64,000 nucleotides of DNA from Psococerastis gibbosa (GCA_963971405.1 OZ020489.1:46144510-46208509), one strand, 5' to 3'; counted from the stretch's first letter, positions 1-12,187 are shown. The notes: generated by a model from the letters alone, not told the origin. Numbers and translations are program-made.

Positions 1-1079
1 TGGAATGGAAATGGTTGAATAACGCTGGTTTTTATACTTTTGTCTATGGTTGCCCCTTGCTACATGTGAGAGTTGTTTCTCTAAACGAAAATTAATAAAC
101 AAACCATATTATACGAAAATTTGTCAAGACAGGCTCTCATTAGTCCATTAAGCGAGTAAGGCGATCAAGACAAGTCCCGCACAGAAGCACAAGCTCAGTC
201 ATTTCAGCATATTTAGCCTATTCAAAAAATGTTAATAAAGTCTTCGTCATCACAATATAAATTTGAACCACACCAATAGCTTAAAAACTGTTCTCTGGGG
301 GAAACTTGACTTCCAAGTTCCAGGCCTCCCTACCCTCGGGCGCCTGCACAAAGAACATTAGTTTAAATTAATTTAAAATCTGCGGTCGTCCATGAGTTTT
401 AGTTTTACCTACATTTTTATGATAATGGGGGGGGGGGGGCGCCAAATGATAGACTGCCTCGTAAAAAAATACTGTAACGGTACAGTGGAATCACGTTTGT
501 TCGAGTTCGAGAATTTCTTTCTAAAAGTGGAGGCTTTGTATGTGTCATGCGGATGACGCCGGACCCGGTGATCAAGACTGTCAAATACGATATTTGACGA
601 AAATAAATACAGCATCGAACGTAGCCGACCTTTTACATATTATGCTAACCATTCCATAGACATTTCTTAGGATTCGGTGTATTTTTGATGGCATTGTGAA
701 CTTTATGACTTAAATAATTATTCCTTAAATGCCATAGATTTAATTTTAATAAATTGTCTCTAACAAATTAACCCACGTTCAAACATATTAAACAGAAAAC
801 ATATTGAACCATGATCAACGACAGTGGAAAATCATTGAAGATAGCAACAGTTGTGCATGTTGTTGTTGTGGACTCCGGACTGCGGGCAATGGGGTTGCTA
901 ATCTCGTTGCAATTTTTCCTAACTTTTCTTCTCTTACTTAACCTGCCACATATAACGAAACTATAGTCTATAACACCTAGTTCCACGCCATAGGCATAGC
1001 TTGCGGAAACACGCTGCTTCTTGTTGGAATCTGACATGCAGGAACTTATCCAATTTAACAATCTAAACACTGTGCTTCC
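1..1079. other. Upstream non-coding DNA with one family D segment
   Basis: No coding region is supported. The stretch about 300-460 resembles 6250-6430 and 10230-10420: a CGGGCGCCTG box, then a TGCGGTCGTCCATGAG-like block, then ATTTTTATGATAATG followed by a G run and CGCCAAATG. The remainder is AT-rich with no recognisable feature. Confidence 0.4.
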
Positions 1080-1336
1080 TGAATCAGTAGAATCCGGTAT
1101 GATAGGCCGTGGTCGTTCTGAAAGTGTGCTTCAAAACGTTTCGTCAACATCTGCGGTTGACATCTTCAGTGGAACTGCGTTGACTTCTAAGATTGTATCT
1201 CGGAGGCTCAGCAGCAACTGTGTGGGCAGGGGGATGTGCTCTGATATTTATACTAAGCTACGGGGTGGTGGGGGTGGAGGCGGAGTCTTTAGAGCGACCA
1301 CGGCCTATCTATTTCATCCCGGATTCTACTGATTCA
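1080..1336. mobile_element. Palindrome-ended MITE, family E copy 1
   Basis: The ends are inverted: TGAATCAGTAGAATCCGG at 1080 and CCGGATTCTACTGATTCA ending 1336. A second inverted block, ATAGGCCGTGGTCG (about 1103-1116), reappears reversed as CGACCACGGCCTAT near 1295-1308. A related copy lies at 30443-30642 in opposite orientation; its interior reads similarly (…SSTTAIDIL… against …SSTSAVDIF… when translated), and a fragment lies near 15150-15195. No target duplication was clear. The element looks non-autonomous. Confidence 0.6.
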
Positions 1337-1648
1337 TCATGTAACTCCGGCCGTGAAAGCCTTTGTAAATGTACTGTGCATCCTGCTAAGTTCAATGACC
1401 TCTAACACGATAGAGCCTACCCAAAAGGTCAGAATATAATATGCAAAACACTTTCATGTTTGGTACGAGTAAGGCAACTTTATGAGACGGTTATTAGCCA
1501 CGCAGCGGGGACTAGTCATACTCGGACTACAGCGAAGCAAAACCAGTACTTACAATGTGAAACCTCAAGTTACAGCAAGGTGGCGACCTAGGTTACAAGC
1601 CAAAGGCTGTAATGAGGGCTACCAAACCCGCACAATTTCCACCTACAA

Positions 1649-2480
1649 AAAGAACCGGTCCGAGTTTACTCGAACATGCTTTCCAATTTATCTATTAGTA
1701 TATAGTTAGAGAAAATGAGTAATCCCATAAGTTAGTAAATAATTTTCCTATGGTTAAATTTTGTATATCTCAGGGGGGGGGGATTTCTCAATATATTTTA
1801 AAATTCTTAAAACTCCATTCTAGTGTACGCTGCATCCATTTGGGGAAAATTTACGGCACAGTAATAATGGCAGGGCACGCAATGCATTTAAGCAAAAATT
1901 TTTTTTTGCACAAAACTAAATAGTAGTAAGTAAGTAACCCGTCCGGTTTCGTTACTCAATTTAACACCTAAAACATGCCAGAAGGTAGAAATCATCGATA
2001 GAAAGGTTCCACAGAAAAAATATTTTTTAGTAATTTTTCATGAAAATTGAGTTATTTTTATTTTTTACCGCCTGAAGCCAACTATCAAGGGGCAAGCGAC
2101 CCCCCGCATTTTATCAACATTAATAATGACTACAATATTATGTGAGTTTAAAAGAAATGGTTGGGGCCGTTTTTGAGAAATAATTTTTTTTAGACGTTTT
2201 TTTGAAGTTTTATAGAATAAAACCCCCCAAAATTGGGTTAGCCCAAAGTAAAATCAATTCGAGGTATGGTTTTTGTGAACCTACATGCCAAATTTCATCC
2301 AAATCGACCGAGTAGTTTGCCCGGAAATCGATGAACAGACAGAGCGACAGACAGACATTTCGTACAACCACTTGTTTTGGTTCCTGGGACCTCAAAACGT
2401 GTAAATCCGTTGAAATCTCGGAGTCGAAAATTTTGATCATCACAAAGCTTTCCTTATACCAAAAGTATTCCAATAATATA
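1649..2480 (-). mobile_element. Family A dispersed repeat, near full length
   Basis: The copy starts with AAAGAACCGGTCCGAGTTTA and the end GCTTTCCAATTTAT, then a G run at about 1773-1782. It continues through the block around GAAGGTAGAAATCATCGATA (1980-2000) and ends in the GACAGACAGAC tract and AAAGCTTTCCTTATACC. The order matches other copies base for base over long stretches. Short open frames here (…LFIDFRANYS…) are by-products of the repeat. Confidence 0.75.
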
Positions 2481-2519
2481 TATTTATTGAATGATATCGG
2501 TAAGGAAGCAGTTGCTAGC

Positions 2520-4840
2520 ATGGGCTAGAACTGCTTTCTTTGCACAGATGTTGTTTGCCGTTTGAGCACATTTTACGGGTAAATTTACATGATAGTACAG
2601 GAATGGGATGCTCACCAATATTTATCGGAAATAAATTAAAATTTGAAATGGGAGCCTGGGACCGCCCCTGGCCGGCACCCTCATGCAGTTAGCTCCTTGG
2701 TCCCGGTCCTATAGAAATATGTATTCTTTTGTAGTGTATTTGTTAAATAAAGTAACACAATGCAGTGACATGGTGTAATTTATATGTGTAATTGACCTCT
2801 GGCATCGTTTAGGGTGAGTTTTTGCTTCTGCACTCATCCTCCCCTTCCTTACAACCCACTTCAAGAGGATACTCCACGCAGGCTGCTTCACTAAATATCA
2901 TCCGAGACATGACTAACACACCTAATGTATATGCCCCTTTATTCTGTTCCATAATACAAATTTAAGGGATTTCGAAATTGGCATCAAATGCTTCATGGTC
3001 ATGGTCGTTATGCTATAAACCTTATTAGGGACGTCCCCATGATCACATGGATTGGTCAGTCACAGTCATGCATTGCTAGATCACAATTATCGATATCGAT
3101 ACTTTCCAAGCGGTGCGTACGCCTATATAACATACGAGTAATATGCTGCATACAGGATATCCCGCGAGTGATAGATAATCCGTTTGGGTATAGGAGGGCT
3201 GATTTAGGCATGATTCGCTCAATGAACCCACGGTCGAAACTGAACGACGGTGCTGTGTCCACTACTGCGCTACACAACAATTTACCAAGTATCATCACAG
3301 AAATTCCTTTTAAGCCTGGGGGTAAATAAAATTGACGGAAAAAATTCCCATTTTAAGGGAACATCAAATGGGACATAAAAAAGTCTATTGGGGCCGGCAA
3401 CTTATTTTTTAGGTCCACTAAAGATTACAGATTCTTCTTAATTGCATACATTAAATTAATGCATAATTGCATGCTGTCAAAGATCACTGTTAAGTTGTCT
3501 ATGTTTAAGTTTCAAGTTTAATTAATTGATGTAAGCTTTTAGGGCTGCAGCCTACCACTTAGATTGGACGGTTACACTGAGGATTTCCAGTGTAATAGCC
3601 GCCCAAAATAATGCGTGACCCTCACACGCCTCGCGGTACGAGGGAGCGCAACCACTACAAAATGGTAAAAATTAGATCGAGGTAAATACACGTATATATT
3701 ACTATTATTATTTTATTATTATTATTGTTATTTCTGACGAATTAACATTTACAACAGGGTTACTTCCAGAAAAAAAAAAACATGGTTTTGAATGGAATTT
3801 TGTATGATAATTTCTTTTGTTTATTCTATTAAATTTCACCTAGATTCTTTTAAATTAATAAGCTCCATAGCACATGCACATTGCTTATGGCTTACATTAT
3901 TGTGTGTTTATAGTTGTCAAAAACATCCCTTATGCAAATATATAATTGACGTTACTGATATCGTAACTACGTAACATGGTGACAAATTCCATTTTGAAAT
4001 TAGTTACAAATTTTTAATAATATGCAAATTTCGCCCCAAAATGTTGGAAGTGTACTAATGATTTACCCGACATCCGAGAGTGGCTAATGAGGGGTAATAC
4101 ACTGGCTAAAAGGAAAAAATGGTATAACTGTTTAGCAGTTGTGATGGTGATGTGTCAGCTAACTGTAATCTTAATGGGTCATGCATGGCCACCCCCACCC
4201 CTGCACTGCTGACTGCTGACTGCCCTGTACCTAATCAACAAATTATGTCACATTTCGTTAACAAATTCTGCCTGTTTGTTACAATAAAACCGATATTTTC
4301 TATTTTGTTCATGTGATGGGGAAACGGCGCCTATTAAGAGTGGGAGCGGGGACTTCAAGGTCAGGCCCAGTGACATTTAGAAAAGAATTACAACAACCTG
4401 CACAATGAAGACTCTCGGAGACCCTCTCTAGACTTGGCGTGAAATTTGAAACATTCTTTTTATTAATATTATTAATTAATGATATGAAATTTGCAACGCT
4501 TAATATTTAATTAATCTATTTGAGGCATTTGTTGCTAAGTGTATGTGTGGGCGTTAATATTAACAAGGAAATACTGCATAAAAATATAATTTTGCTTTTT
4601 AATTTTTCTCAGTCACACTTGCGCAGTAAGTAAGCAATATAGTAGAGTCTTGGACATCAGGAAATATGGTTGATTTATTAAGAATTCGTACTTTTTTAAA
4701 TCAGAATATATTATCTTACTTTAGTTTCTCTAAATCTAAATCTAATTAGGTAGGTACTTATTTAGAATCTGTTTAAATATGTGAATGGTAAATTCATTTA
4801 GTTTTGTGCCATAAATTGGCAGTAAGAGTTAATTCGTCAG
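2520..4840. other. Non-coding stretch, no recognisable element
   Basis: I see no host exon, transposon end or RNA gene. Open frames on both strands at 2988-3329 overlap each other and match nothing I recognise. Around 3690-3735 there is an ATT/ATTATT microsatellite. Confidence 0.5.
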
Positions 4841-5262
4841 TTTTTTTTTTTTTTTTTTTTTTTTAAGCGCCAGATCCAGGTTCTGGTTTATAGTTAGCCT
4901 GTGTTGGTTGTCTGTATTGTGTGTGTATGAGTTGATGGTATGTGGCAAACTGCGACCAAGAGGGCACTGGATAATGGGTTGCCCAGTGACCGCCTAAGGG
5001 CAGTTTGCTGATCGATGCTTGTATTAAACCAGATGAGGCTTGCCAGAGCTGCTGAGTGAAGAAAAGGAATGGTGTGTTGGAGAAGTATTGTATTGTGTGA
5101 GACTGCTTTCTGGAAATCTGTATTAGGAGTAAAAGGTTGTAAAAAGTGGTGTTTGACATGTTCCTTATGGTATTTTTACCGCCAATTTTCCTTACCCCAG
5201 ACTTAAAAATAATATCTGAACTATAACTCAAATAATTAGTCGTGATGATATATTGCAGCATT
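4841..5262 (-). other. Minus-strand open frame ending in a poly-A tail, possible retrocopy or retroelement end
   Basis: Read on the minus strand, a 132-codon frame (5261 to 4863) ends at a TAA whose A's run straight into about 24 A's (poly-T at 4841-4864 on +). The C-terminal half is rich in Gln, Pro and Ser. I do not recognise the protein. A poly-A tract next to a frame could mark a retrotransposed sequence, but the frame may be chance. No target duplication was identified. Confidence 0.25.
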
Positions 5263-6240
5263 GTATAGATTAAAATACTGTAAACTAACTAACTTATGTT
5301 GAAGCGGCAAGCTCCACATAATTACCGAAATCATGCGGAGGATTTGGAAAAATATAGTCTGGGTTATACTCGGTCAATATATTAAATTTGAATAAATTAC
5401 TGCAACACAAACTGAGAATTTTGGTGTGGAGTAGGGAGATACGAGGGGACTAGTGTACATTAAAAGCTTCTTTTGAAGATGTATGAACAATTTATTTTCA
5501 GAAAAGTCAGGCATCAACTTATCCTTAATATACTACCTATACAAGTAAAATACCAAATAACTCTCTTGTAATATTCCTCTCCTGGTGTGACTTGTGAGCC
5601 CCTAGGTTATTTAACGTATTTAGTACAACGCATTATAGGGCGCTAATACCTACATGATTAGGGGAAAAAATCCGCTGCAACATGTATAGTATAATTAATT
5701 ACGAGGCTAATAAATCCAATCGTCTCAACTGGAGTTACAGGCTGTACGCCATACGGTGTATATAGCCGTCGTGACACTGGTTTTCATTTGATTAAAAAAT
5801 CTAAATATGTAAGCGGGTGTTAGCGAAGGGAAGCTGGTTAGGAGCGGCGGCGGCCGCCCCTCTGCGTTACTTCCGCCTCACGGACCTCCCTACAGACACC
5901 AGTCAGCACTGCATGACTCACACATACAACCGGGCAAGGGCGGCTCCACAGATACAAAGTTCAATGGCTTTACACCACATAGAAATTAGATCTAACAGAT
6001 GAAAAAGAAAAAAACAATCAATTCTATAATACATGTATGGGTGCATATACTCGTACGTTGTAAACTGAAAACGAAACAAGAAAACGGTGTTACAAATACG
6101 AACTATGGGCTATAAAAGAGTTATTTTATTAGTTTGAAATTATTTCGCTTAGGGTGAATCTTCGGCTGTAAAATCTTAGCGTTATTAGAATAACCCTGTA
6201 CATACATCAAAATGTGTAAAACTCCACAAGTTTAGGCCTA
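5263..6240. other. Non-coding stretch with a small CpG-rich patch
   Basis: It is mostly AT-rich and featureless. At 5838-5950 there is a compact GC-rich patch including GGCGGCGGCCGCCCC. Its short open frame has no recognisable product. It could be part of a promoter or non-coding exon, but nothing shows this. Confidence 0.35.
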
Positions 6241-6246
6241 TTGTTT

Positions 6247-6430
6247 TCAAACACCCTTCATCAACCCCCGGGTCCCCCTTTGTGCTCCCGAATCCTCGGG
6301 TGCCTGGGCAAGCGAAATTACGAACATGCCCCTGATTAGAAGTCGCGTACGTCCATGAGAACGGCGTTCCTCTTTTTCCACTATTTTACGAAAATGGGGA
6401 GGGGGGGCGCTAAATGAAACACTGCCCCCT
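6247..6430. repeat. Family D repeat segment
   Basis: It carries CCCCCGGGTCCCCC, TCGGGTGCCTGGGCAAG, a GTCGCGTACGTCCATGAG block and ATTTTACGAAAATGGGGAGG followed by CGCTAAATGAAACACTGCC. The same order occurs at about 300-460 and 10230-10420. Element ends were not defined. Confidence 0.5.
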
Positions 6431-6654
6431 TTGACAACCTGTGGACAAACTTTTTGTATTGATGTAGCATGAAAACTGACCCCCCCCCCCAACAAAACAA
6501 CAAAAATAATAGTTTAAGAAACTAAAAACACGCTTTTATAAAAAAAAATCAACTAAAAAATAGAAAATATTTTTTTTTGGATTAAGAACTGTGGAAATAA
6601 GAAGTACTACAATGAGTAAAATAAAGTGCCTAAGACGGATTGCTGGTCGAATAT

Positions 6655-6869
6655 CGAAAGAAAGAAATAACGACTTTTTTTGTTCTATTACTAAGCCAAC
6701 CTAGCGGAGTTAGGGCTATAAAGCCCTCTCTTACACTCAACTAGGAAGGCCCGGGACCGCCTGCTTTACATGCCCTCCAAAGCATGTCCAGAAAATGTAG
6801 CCATTGTGAGACTCGAACCAACAACCTTTCGGGTGAAAGTCAGAGTCCGTACCACTACTCTACATGTCC
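6655..6869 (-). mobile_element. tRNA-derived SINE, full length
   Basis: Read on the minus strand, it starts GGACATGTAGAGTAGTGGTA, has a pol III B box GGTTCGAGTCTC (6808-6819 on +), continues with a body ending AACTCCGCTAGGTTGGCTTA, and has an A-rich tail near 6655. The copies at 14895-15110 and 40065-40265 share all these parts. The head is tRNA-like; no tRNA structure is complete. Its 5' end touches a LINE fragment at about 6870. Confidence 0.8.
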
Positions 6870-7207
6870 TGACAAAGTGGGACCGAATCCGAAATGACCG
6901 CATCAGGCAAGACCTGCAAGTGGATTCCATAGAGAAAAGAATGAAGAACAAGCAGTTGCAATGGTTCGGCCACGTCCAAAGGATGAACGAGAACAAGACC
7001 ACCCAGAGGTTGAAGGAAGCAAGGCCGCAAGGAAGAAGACCCATCGGGAGACCGAGGACAACCCTCGAGGAAAGAATTCAACTACTCGCCGGAGCAAGAG
7101 GGAAAACAACGGCCGAGCTCAAGGCGTTATTAGCGTCCGACAGGGGTGAGTTCAGGAAATGCGTCGAGGGCATTATCGGGGAAGAAGTAGAAGAAAAAGA
7201 ATATTAA
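6870..7207 (+). pseudogene. LINE ORF2 3' end (reverse transcriptase C-terminus)
   Basis: The open frame reads TKWDRIRNDRIRQDLQVDSI, then QLQWFGHVQRM, then GRRPIGRPRTTLEERI, and stops at 7207. The RIRN..IR...L......QL.WFGHV.RM and GRP..T pattern is the usual C-terminal tail of non-LTR retrotransposon polymerases that mobilise LINEs. Only the last ~110 residues are present and the catalytic domain is missing. It begins exactly where the adjacent SINE ends. The upstream part of the open frame (6770-6869) is SINE sequence. Confidence 0.8.
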
Positions 7208-8667
7208 TTAGATCAATATTGTCTTCGTTATTAATTATTACTGTGACAAGTGGTTTATGGTAACTAAAATAATTGACATGAACGTCGGTAGATACATGGT
7301 AGGTTCATGAATCTTGAAAACACCGCATCAATGGTGAATTATACTATATGTACCTTATTATGCAAATAATTTAAAAATGCTAAAAAATAATAACTTTTTG
7401 AAAGAAAATTTTATTAAAACATGATATAGAAAAATTATTAGATTAGATTAATCAGATAATATTATGTAATTGTTGTTTATAATTATTAATATTTTAAAAA
7501 TTATTCAAAAAATAAATAAAAAATTGTAATAACCATGAGAAAATTATAGATAAGCTATCGAAAAAATAATAATATTTGGTTAGGTTTAAAACTAACCATC
7601 GTGGAATGCGCTTTATAATTCATATTGCATTAAATATCTAATTAATGTATATATGTGTAGTTCACATGTATTTATATAAACTTCATTAAGATTATTAAAT
7701 AGTTAAATACCATATTATAAAATTCTACAAAAATCCCTATAGCCTATTGACAATTACTTTTCATTTCATTACATTCTTCTTATGTTTTTCTCATCATAAT
7801 TTGATTGTTATTATATGGGGTGCAGGATGTTCTGTCTTACTGCCTACTCACTTCTGTATATTTTACGCAACTTAGTAAAACAAAACCGTACCATGAAGGA
7901 ATTTAAATTGCACTCAATTTTCATAGGACTTGCATTTTATTGGACTTTTTTGTAAGTCTGTTTGCAAAAGTATAAATGATGATTTATTTACTTTTATTTA
8001 TTTATTAATTACATATGCAAACCATATTAATGATGAATTATTTTGTGTCTCTACCGAGCTCAACTAGTTATAAACATTACATTGAACAGCCAACTCAGGG
8101 TACCAATATTCATTCCCGTCGGTCTTCTCGGGCTGGTTACCAGAATCTAGGAGACCGGCTCAAAAACAGACTAACTCATGATTTCTTTTATATTGGCTAT
8201 AACGTAACATAGGCCTAACTTAATTCAATCACTTTACTTGTATCTTTTTATTTATTATGTTTTTCTTGTAAATTTAGTTCATTCTCACTATAAACTTATA
8301 CGTTAAAATTGTTTGTAGATTTGAACCCTATGGGGCTTACACGCAGTCTTCCGGTCCATGGATTGTACAAAATGCGCATCATGTTGACACATAACATAAC
8401 ACTCATTACACACTCCAATATTTATTTGATCCAAGTAATGTATGAAATGTTTAAGTTGAACTATACTATTTGAATCTGAATTTAGGTAACTTATTGCATC
8501 ACTTCCGAATTCTGCTTGGACCCATATTTATTGATCGAACTGGCACAATATTCCACATAAATACGTATAATAAAATTATTTAGTATCGAGTAGATTGTAA
8601 ATTGAACTTATTTCATTTTTATAATAACAAGTCGGATTTCAAATTTACAATTTACTGCGATAATGCA

Positions 8668-8703
<36 letters not shown>

Positions 8704-9640
8704 GCGCGGGACTATGCAATAATGCAATAATTAGGCATAGAATAGACAGCAAAAACATATACAGTATATGCAGTTGGTTATCGAATAAGTCCAGCAGGCA
8801 ATAAAAAGAATAAGCTAGCAATTAAAAAAGCTATCAGTTGCAACGCTTTTCCGCTGATTAAATCCCGCCAGATACTTGTAATCCACTCTACAAGTTGTCC
8901 AGCCATGGAATCTCTGGCGGCAAAAGTCCCAACTAACTTCTATCATACAAGCAACGCCCTCTCCCTACCCTTCCACGCGAATGAGCATTTCTACATTTCC
9001 CAGCCTGTCCTTAGAAGAGTAAGTCGTGTCATTTGAAAACCCAACTAATTCTCCATCATCATTCGCTGGGAAATTTCCTCGAGGACTCCAGATGACTGTT
9101 CGAAGCCTAAAGATGTAGCTGATGGTGGGGTCATGTTATGTTGTTGTTGCCGTGGAGATCAATGTATTATATCCCCCACTGTGGCGGGGCCTCATTGGTT
9201 AAAATAATGCTCCACCCCATTGCGATTGGGCAAAGGTGACAATAGATGGACTTCCGTTAAAACACCCTGTCACTGTTTGTTTCTCCAATGCTACCGTACA
9301 TTTAATCCCATTTCTACAACTTTAATCTCATTTTTAACATTACTATTGTTTTACTGTAAACAGCGAGATGCCACTTGCTGTATCAGTCGTTATTGCCAGT
9401 GCAATACAATACATGCGGTATATTATGTATAGGTTCTGTGACTGTTAAGGTGGTTCCCACCCTCGATTGCAAAGTCTCGGTAATGAACACTGCCATGCAT
9501 TGGTTAAGTACTCCTCACAGATACTTTTCAAGCGATTGTGGGCCTTACCTTAGACTGTTTTAATTCCGATACCGGTCACTTGTTTTTCATATCAGCAAGT
9601 TTTTGTTTCTATATTAGCATAGTAGTAGTATGATTGTTAT
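7208..9640. other. AT-rich non-coding stretch
   Basis: It is very AT-rich from 7210 to 8000, with many AATAAT runs, and no coding region or element end is recognised. A 30-base poly-T lies at about 8671-8700 followed by AAGGCGCGGG. The segment 8860-9200 is less AT-rich without an identifiable feature. Confidence 0.4.
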
Positions 9641-9689
9641 AGAATTGACCAAATAGATACAGTAGGTGTAGAGTATGGATGGACGTTGC

Positions 9690-10010
9690 CACAAGCCATC
9701 ATGAAGAACAGAATCAGTGCATTTGAAATGAGACGAATATCGTGGAAAGGTCTTGCCCCTAATACTGAGGAGTGAATGGATACAGAAGCCGAGTACTGCT
9801 GACTAAAAAGAAACATGCTGTGATGAGCAACGAAACGTATCGCCTTCTGCATGTAATAATAATACAAGGGAAGATAGAAGGACCGAGTGCTCCCACCAGA
9901 ACTACATCGATCCTAGTTGAAAAACCTGAGACAGTGGCTTGGCAAGAGCACGACTTGCCTTTTCAGTCTCCAAGGTTCGAATTGCCATGATAGTCGCCCA
10001 TTTTCGATAG
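9690..10010 (+). pseudogene. LINE ORF2 C-terminal relic, frame-broken
   Basis: Pieces in different frames fit a LINE polymerase tail in order: AFEMRRISWKG at about 9720-9750, ETYRLLHVIIIQGKIEG at about 9830-9885, LKNLRQWLGKSTTC at about 9919-9960, and KVRIAMIVAHFR followed by a stop ending 10010. This order (FEM.....SWK, LL..II.GKIEG, LRQW.G, K..IAM..A) is typical of non-LTR retrotransposon C-termini. Several frameshifts and stops show it is long dead. Confidence 0.7.
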
Positions 10011-10169
10011 ATGGGGCATTACAAAAGAAAGTCATGCCAAGTGGTACACCTTAGTCCTTACGGTGACTCCAGACTGCGGCTACATACAATTTATCTGTTT
10101 ATACATTGTACCCTATCCTGAAACATGAGCAATCTGTTGGAAGTGAATGTCTTATATCATCTTACCAAC

Positions 10170-10425
10170 CTATGCAAAACATTTCCCCGGGCCCCTCAGC
10201 TCCAGGTTTTCTTGATAAAAAATACGTAAAATCCCACTATTTCAGGCCTATTTTACCAGAAAATCCCCGGGGAGACCCCCTGGCCCCCCTTCGGCCTCCC
10301 GAACTCTCGGGCGCCTGTGCAAGGGACATTAAGGTCATGCCCCTAATTTAAAAGCTGCGTACGTCCAAGACAACGGCTTTCCCCTTTTTCTACATTTTTA
10401 TGAAATTGGGGGAAAAGCAGATGAG
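10170..10425. repeat. Family D repeat segment with CCCCGGGG boxes
   Basis: Two copies of a TTTCCCCGGGCCCC / AATCCCCGGGGAGACCCC motif are followed by TCGGGCGCCTGTGCAAG, CTGCGTACGTCCAAGA and ATTTTTATGAAATTGGGGG. The motif order is shared with 6247-6430 and about 300-460. The TACGTAAAATCCCACTATTT portion resembles the units in the element at 21451-22215. Confidence 0.5.
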
Positions 10426-10789
10426 TTTCGACATGAACTAAACTAATGTTACCGTTATATTTCGAGGTCAAGACCACAAATTTACTACTTTTCATCATTT
10501 CGATAAAACACAAGACGGAAAACTGTCACCACATAAAATCTATGTAAACTACCTATATTGTACAATGCGGGGCCCCCTGCCTATTAACTGTCACATTTCA
10601 TCTAATTACTTAGTTAGATTGCATAGATTTGAACAGGTATACGGTAAACGGTACCTCATTCTACCCGAATTACAAGCGTTCATGGCACGTAATTCGAGTC
10701 ACGAGTGCTACTGTGCAATCTGTCTAATCCCTATGTAACTAAACTAACCGCAAAATTGACCGAAAAGTGACAAAAAGCAAAGAAAGAAA

Positions 10790-11003
10790 GAGGAATCCGC
10801 CGTCAAGTTCATTTCTCAGCAGATGCAACCCCCTCGCGCGTACTGGTTTCGCCCATGCTGAGCCGACGGGCAGGGCCATGGAAGGGGTGGCGGCCCATGT
10901 TGGTGGGTTGGAATTCAGTTGTTTCCGCGCGCTCCGTCCGTCAGGTTGTTTGCCTGGGGTGTCGCTCACCACATGTTGTTTTCGTGCTGATCGCCCATAA
11001 CAA
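10790..11003 (+). other. GC-rich island, candidate non-coding 5' exon
   Basis: About 210 bases of GC-rich, CpG-containing sequence lie in AT-rich DNA. The island ends CATAACAA|GTAAGC with a good donor-like site at 11004, and TTCTCAGCAG precedes it at about 10823. The ATG after that acceptor-like site meets a stop after 11 codons, so if transcribed it would be untranslated. It lies 14 kb upstream of the first eyeless coding exon. There is no direct evidence of expression, and an unrelated CpG patch is equally possible. Confidence 0.25.
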
Positions 11004-11559
11004 GTAAGCTTGTGGTACGTCACCGTAACTCTGCCAAAATAAGCATGTACTGTGAATGCACCGTATACCTACATAACAGACACATTAATTACCTAGATCA
11101 AAATTGGAACGCACAGCCTGTTCATCTCATGATAATAATAATAATCTGGCTATCTTTGTCAACAGTCCTTACAACTTGCCGTACTAAATGCTTGCACGTA
11201 AAATACAACATACAATGCAACAGTGCTTAGCTCGGTAGAAAAAAAAAATTACATTTGTTCCGGGAAACAAGGCTCAGTAGTCAGTGGCAAATATATAGAT
11301 AATTATGTTATCTTATGGCTAGCCTAGAGCATACAATTTGCCATATAGCAGGTTTTAACGTGGACTATGCCATACTTATAAGCTAGCTTGAATGCGAGTG
11401 TGTGAGTGTGCGAGAAAGTACAATTATTGAATTCATACTGTATATTGTACCACAAATTGTATTTTTTATGAATGACAAGACAATAAATTAAGACGTTTTA
11501 CAGTGGCCAACGTCTCTGGAACTGGGTTTCAAATTATGCGTGGGAATTTCTTTAAAAAA

Positions 11560-12187
11560 AAATCCCTTTCGGCTCTGGCCGTGTAAGGAGACTCCGCAGA
11601 CCATGCTTTTCCTCTACGCTATGTGTGTAATAAAAAGTACTTCATTATTTTCCCGACCACAACATCAACACACAAAATACTCTTGTCTTACCAACAATGA
11701 CGACTATGAACTTAATGAAATTATTTTCAGTTTGACTGGACGCCATCTTGAAATGGTTGATTTGTAGTAAAAAGTGTTTATTGCCATTATCGTAGATAAT
11801 AATACGGGCTTTCGGTCAGATTTTATTTCATTCCTCTGCGACGAATATTAACTATTATTTAACTGCGATTTGAATTATATAAGGTTTCAATCGGCCGCCA
11901 TCTTGTAACTAAATAGTGGATCTAGCTGGTTAACAAACTCGATCAAGACATTTGTATGATCAATTTTTGTGCCAAGTTTCATCAAAATCGGATAATATTT
12001 ACGGAAGTTAGAGTGTTTCCTCAAATCGATGTATATATACATATACCTATATAATAGATATACGATATATAACATTTTGAACGGAGTGTGGTTTTAGGCT
12101 CAGGGGGTCATGAAATGAAAAGTTGTGAAGAAATTTTCCGAAAGTCGAACATTGGTCGCCATCTCAATAGGTAAATGAATCTCCCTA
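11560..12187. mobile_element. Family B repeat, longest copy
   Basis: It opens with ATCCCTTTCGGCTCTGGCCG (also near 17436), contains ATTATCGTAGATAATAATACGG and GGCCGCCATCTTGTAA, and closes with GAACATTGGTCGCCATCTCA and AATGAATCTCCCT. Parts reappear at 17436-17998, 20620-20735, 43345-43450 and, reversed, 60960-61345. The ends carry GGGAGA / TCTCCC-type inverted bases. No coding capacity is visible. Confidence 0.6.

Noticed and set aside
2988..3329. Overlapping 113-codon plus and 80-codon minus frames
   Set aside because: Neither has a recognisable domain; an open frame of this length is expected occasionally by chance in 64 kb.
6481..6490. C runs as assembly gaps or errors
   Set aside because: They recur at equivalent positions of repeat families and vary in length as true homopolymers do, although exact lengths may still be inaccurate.
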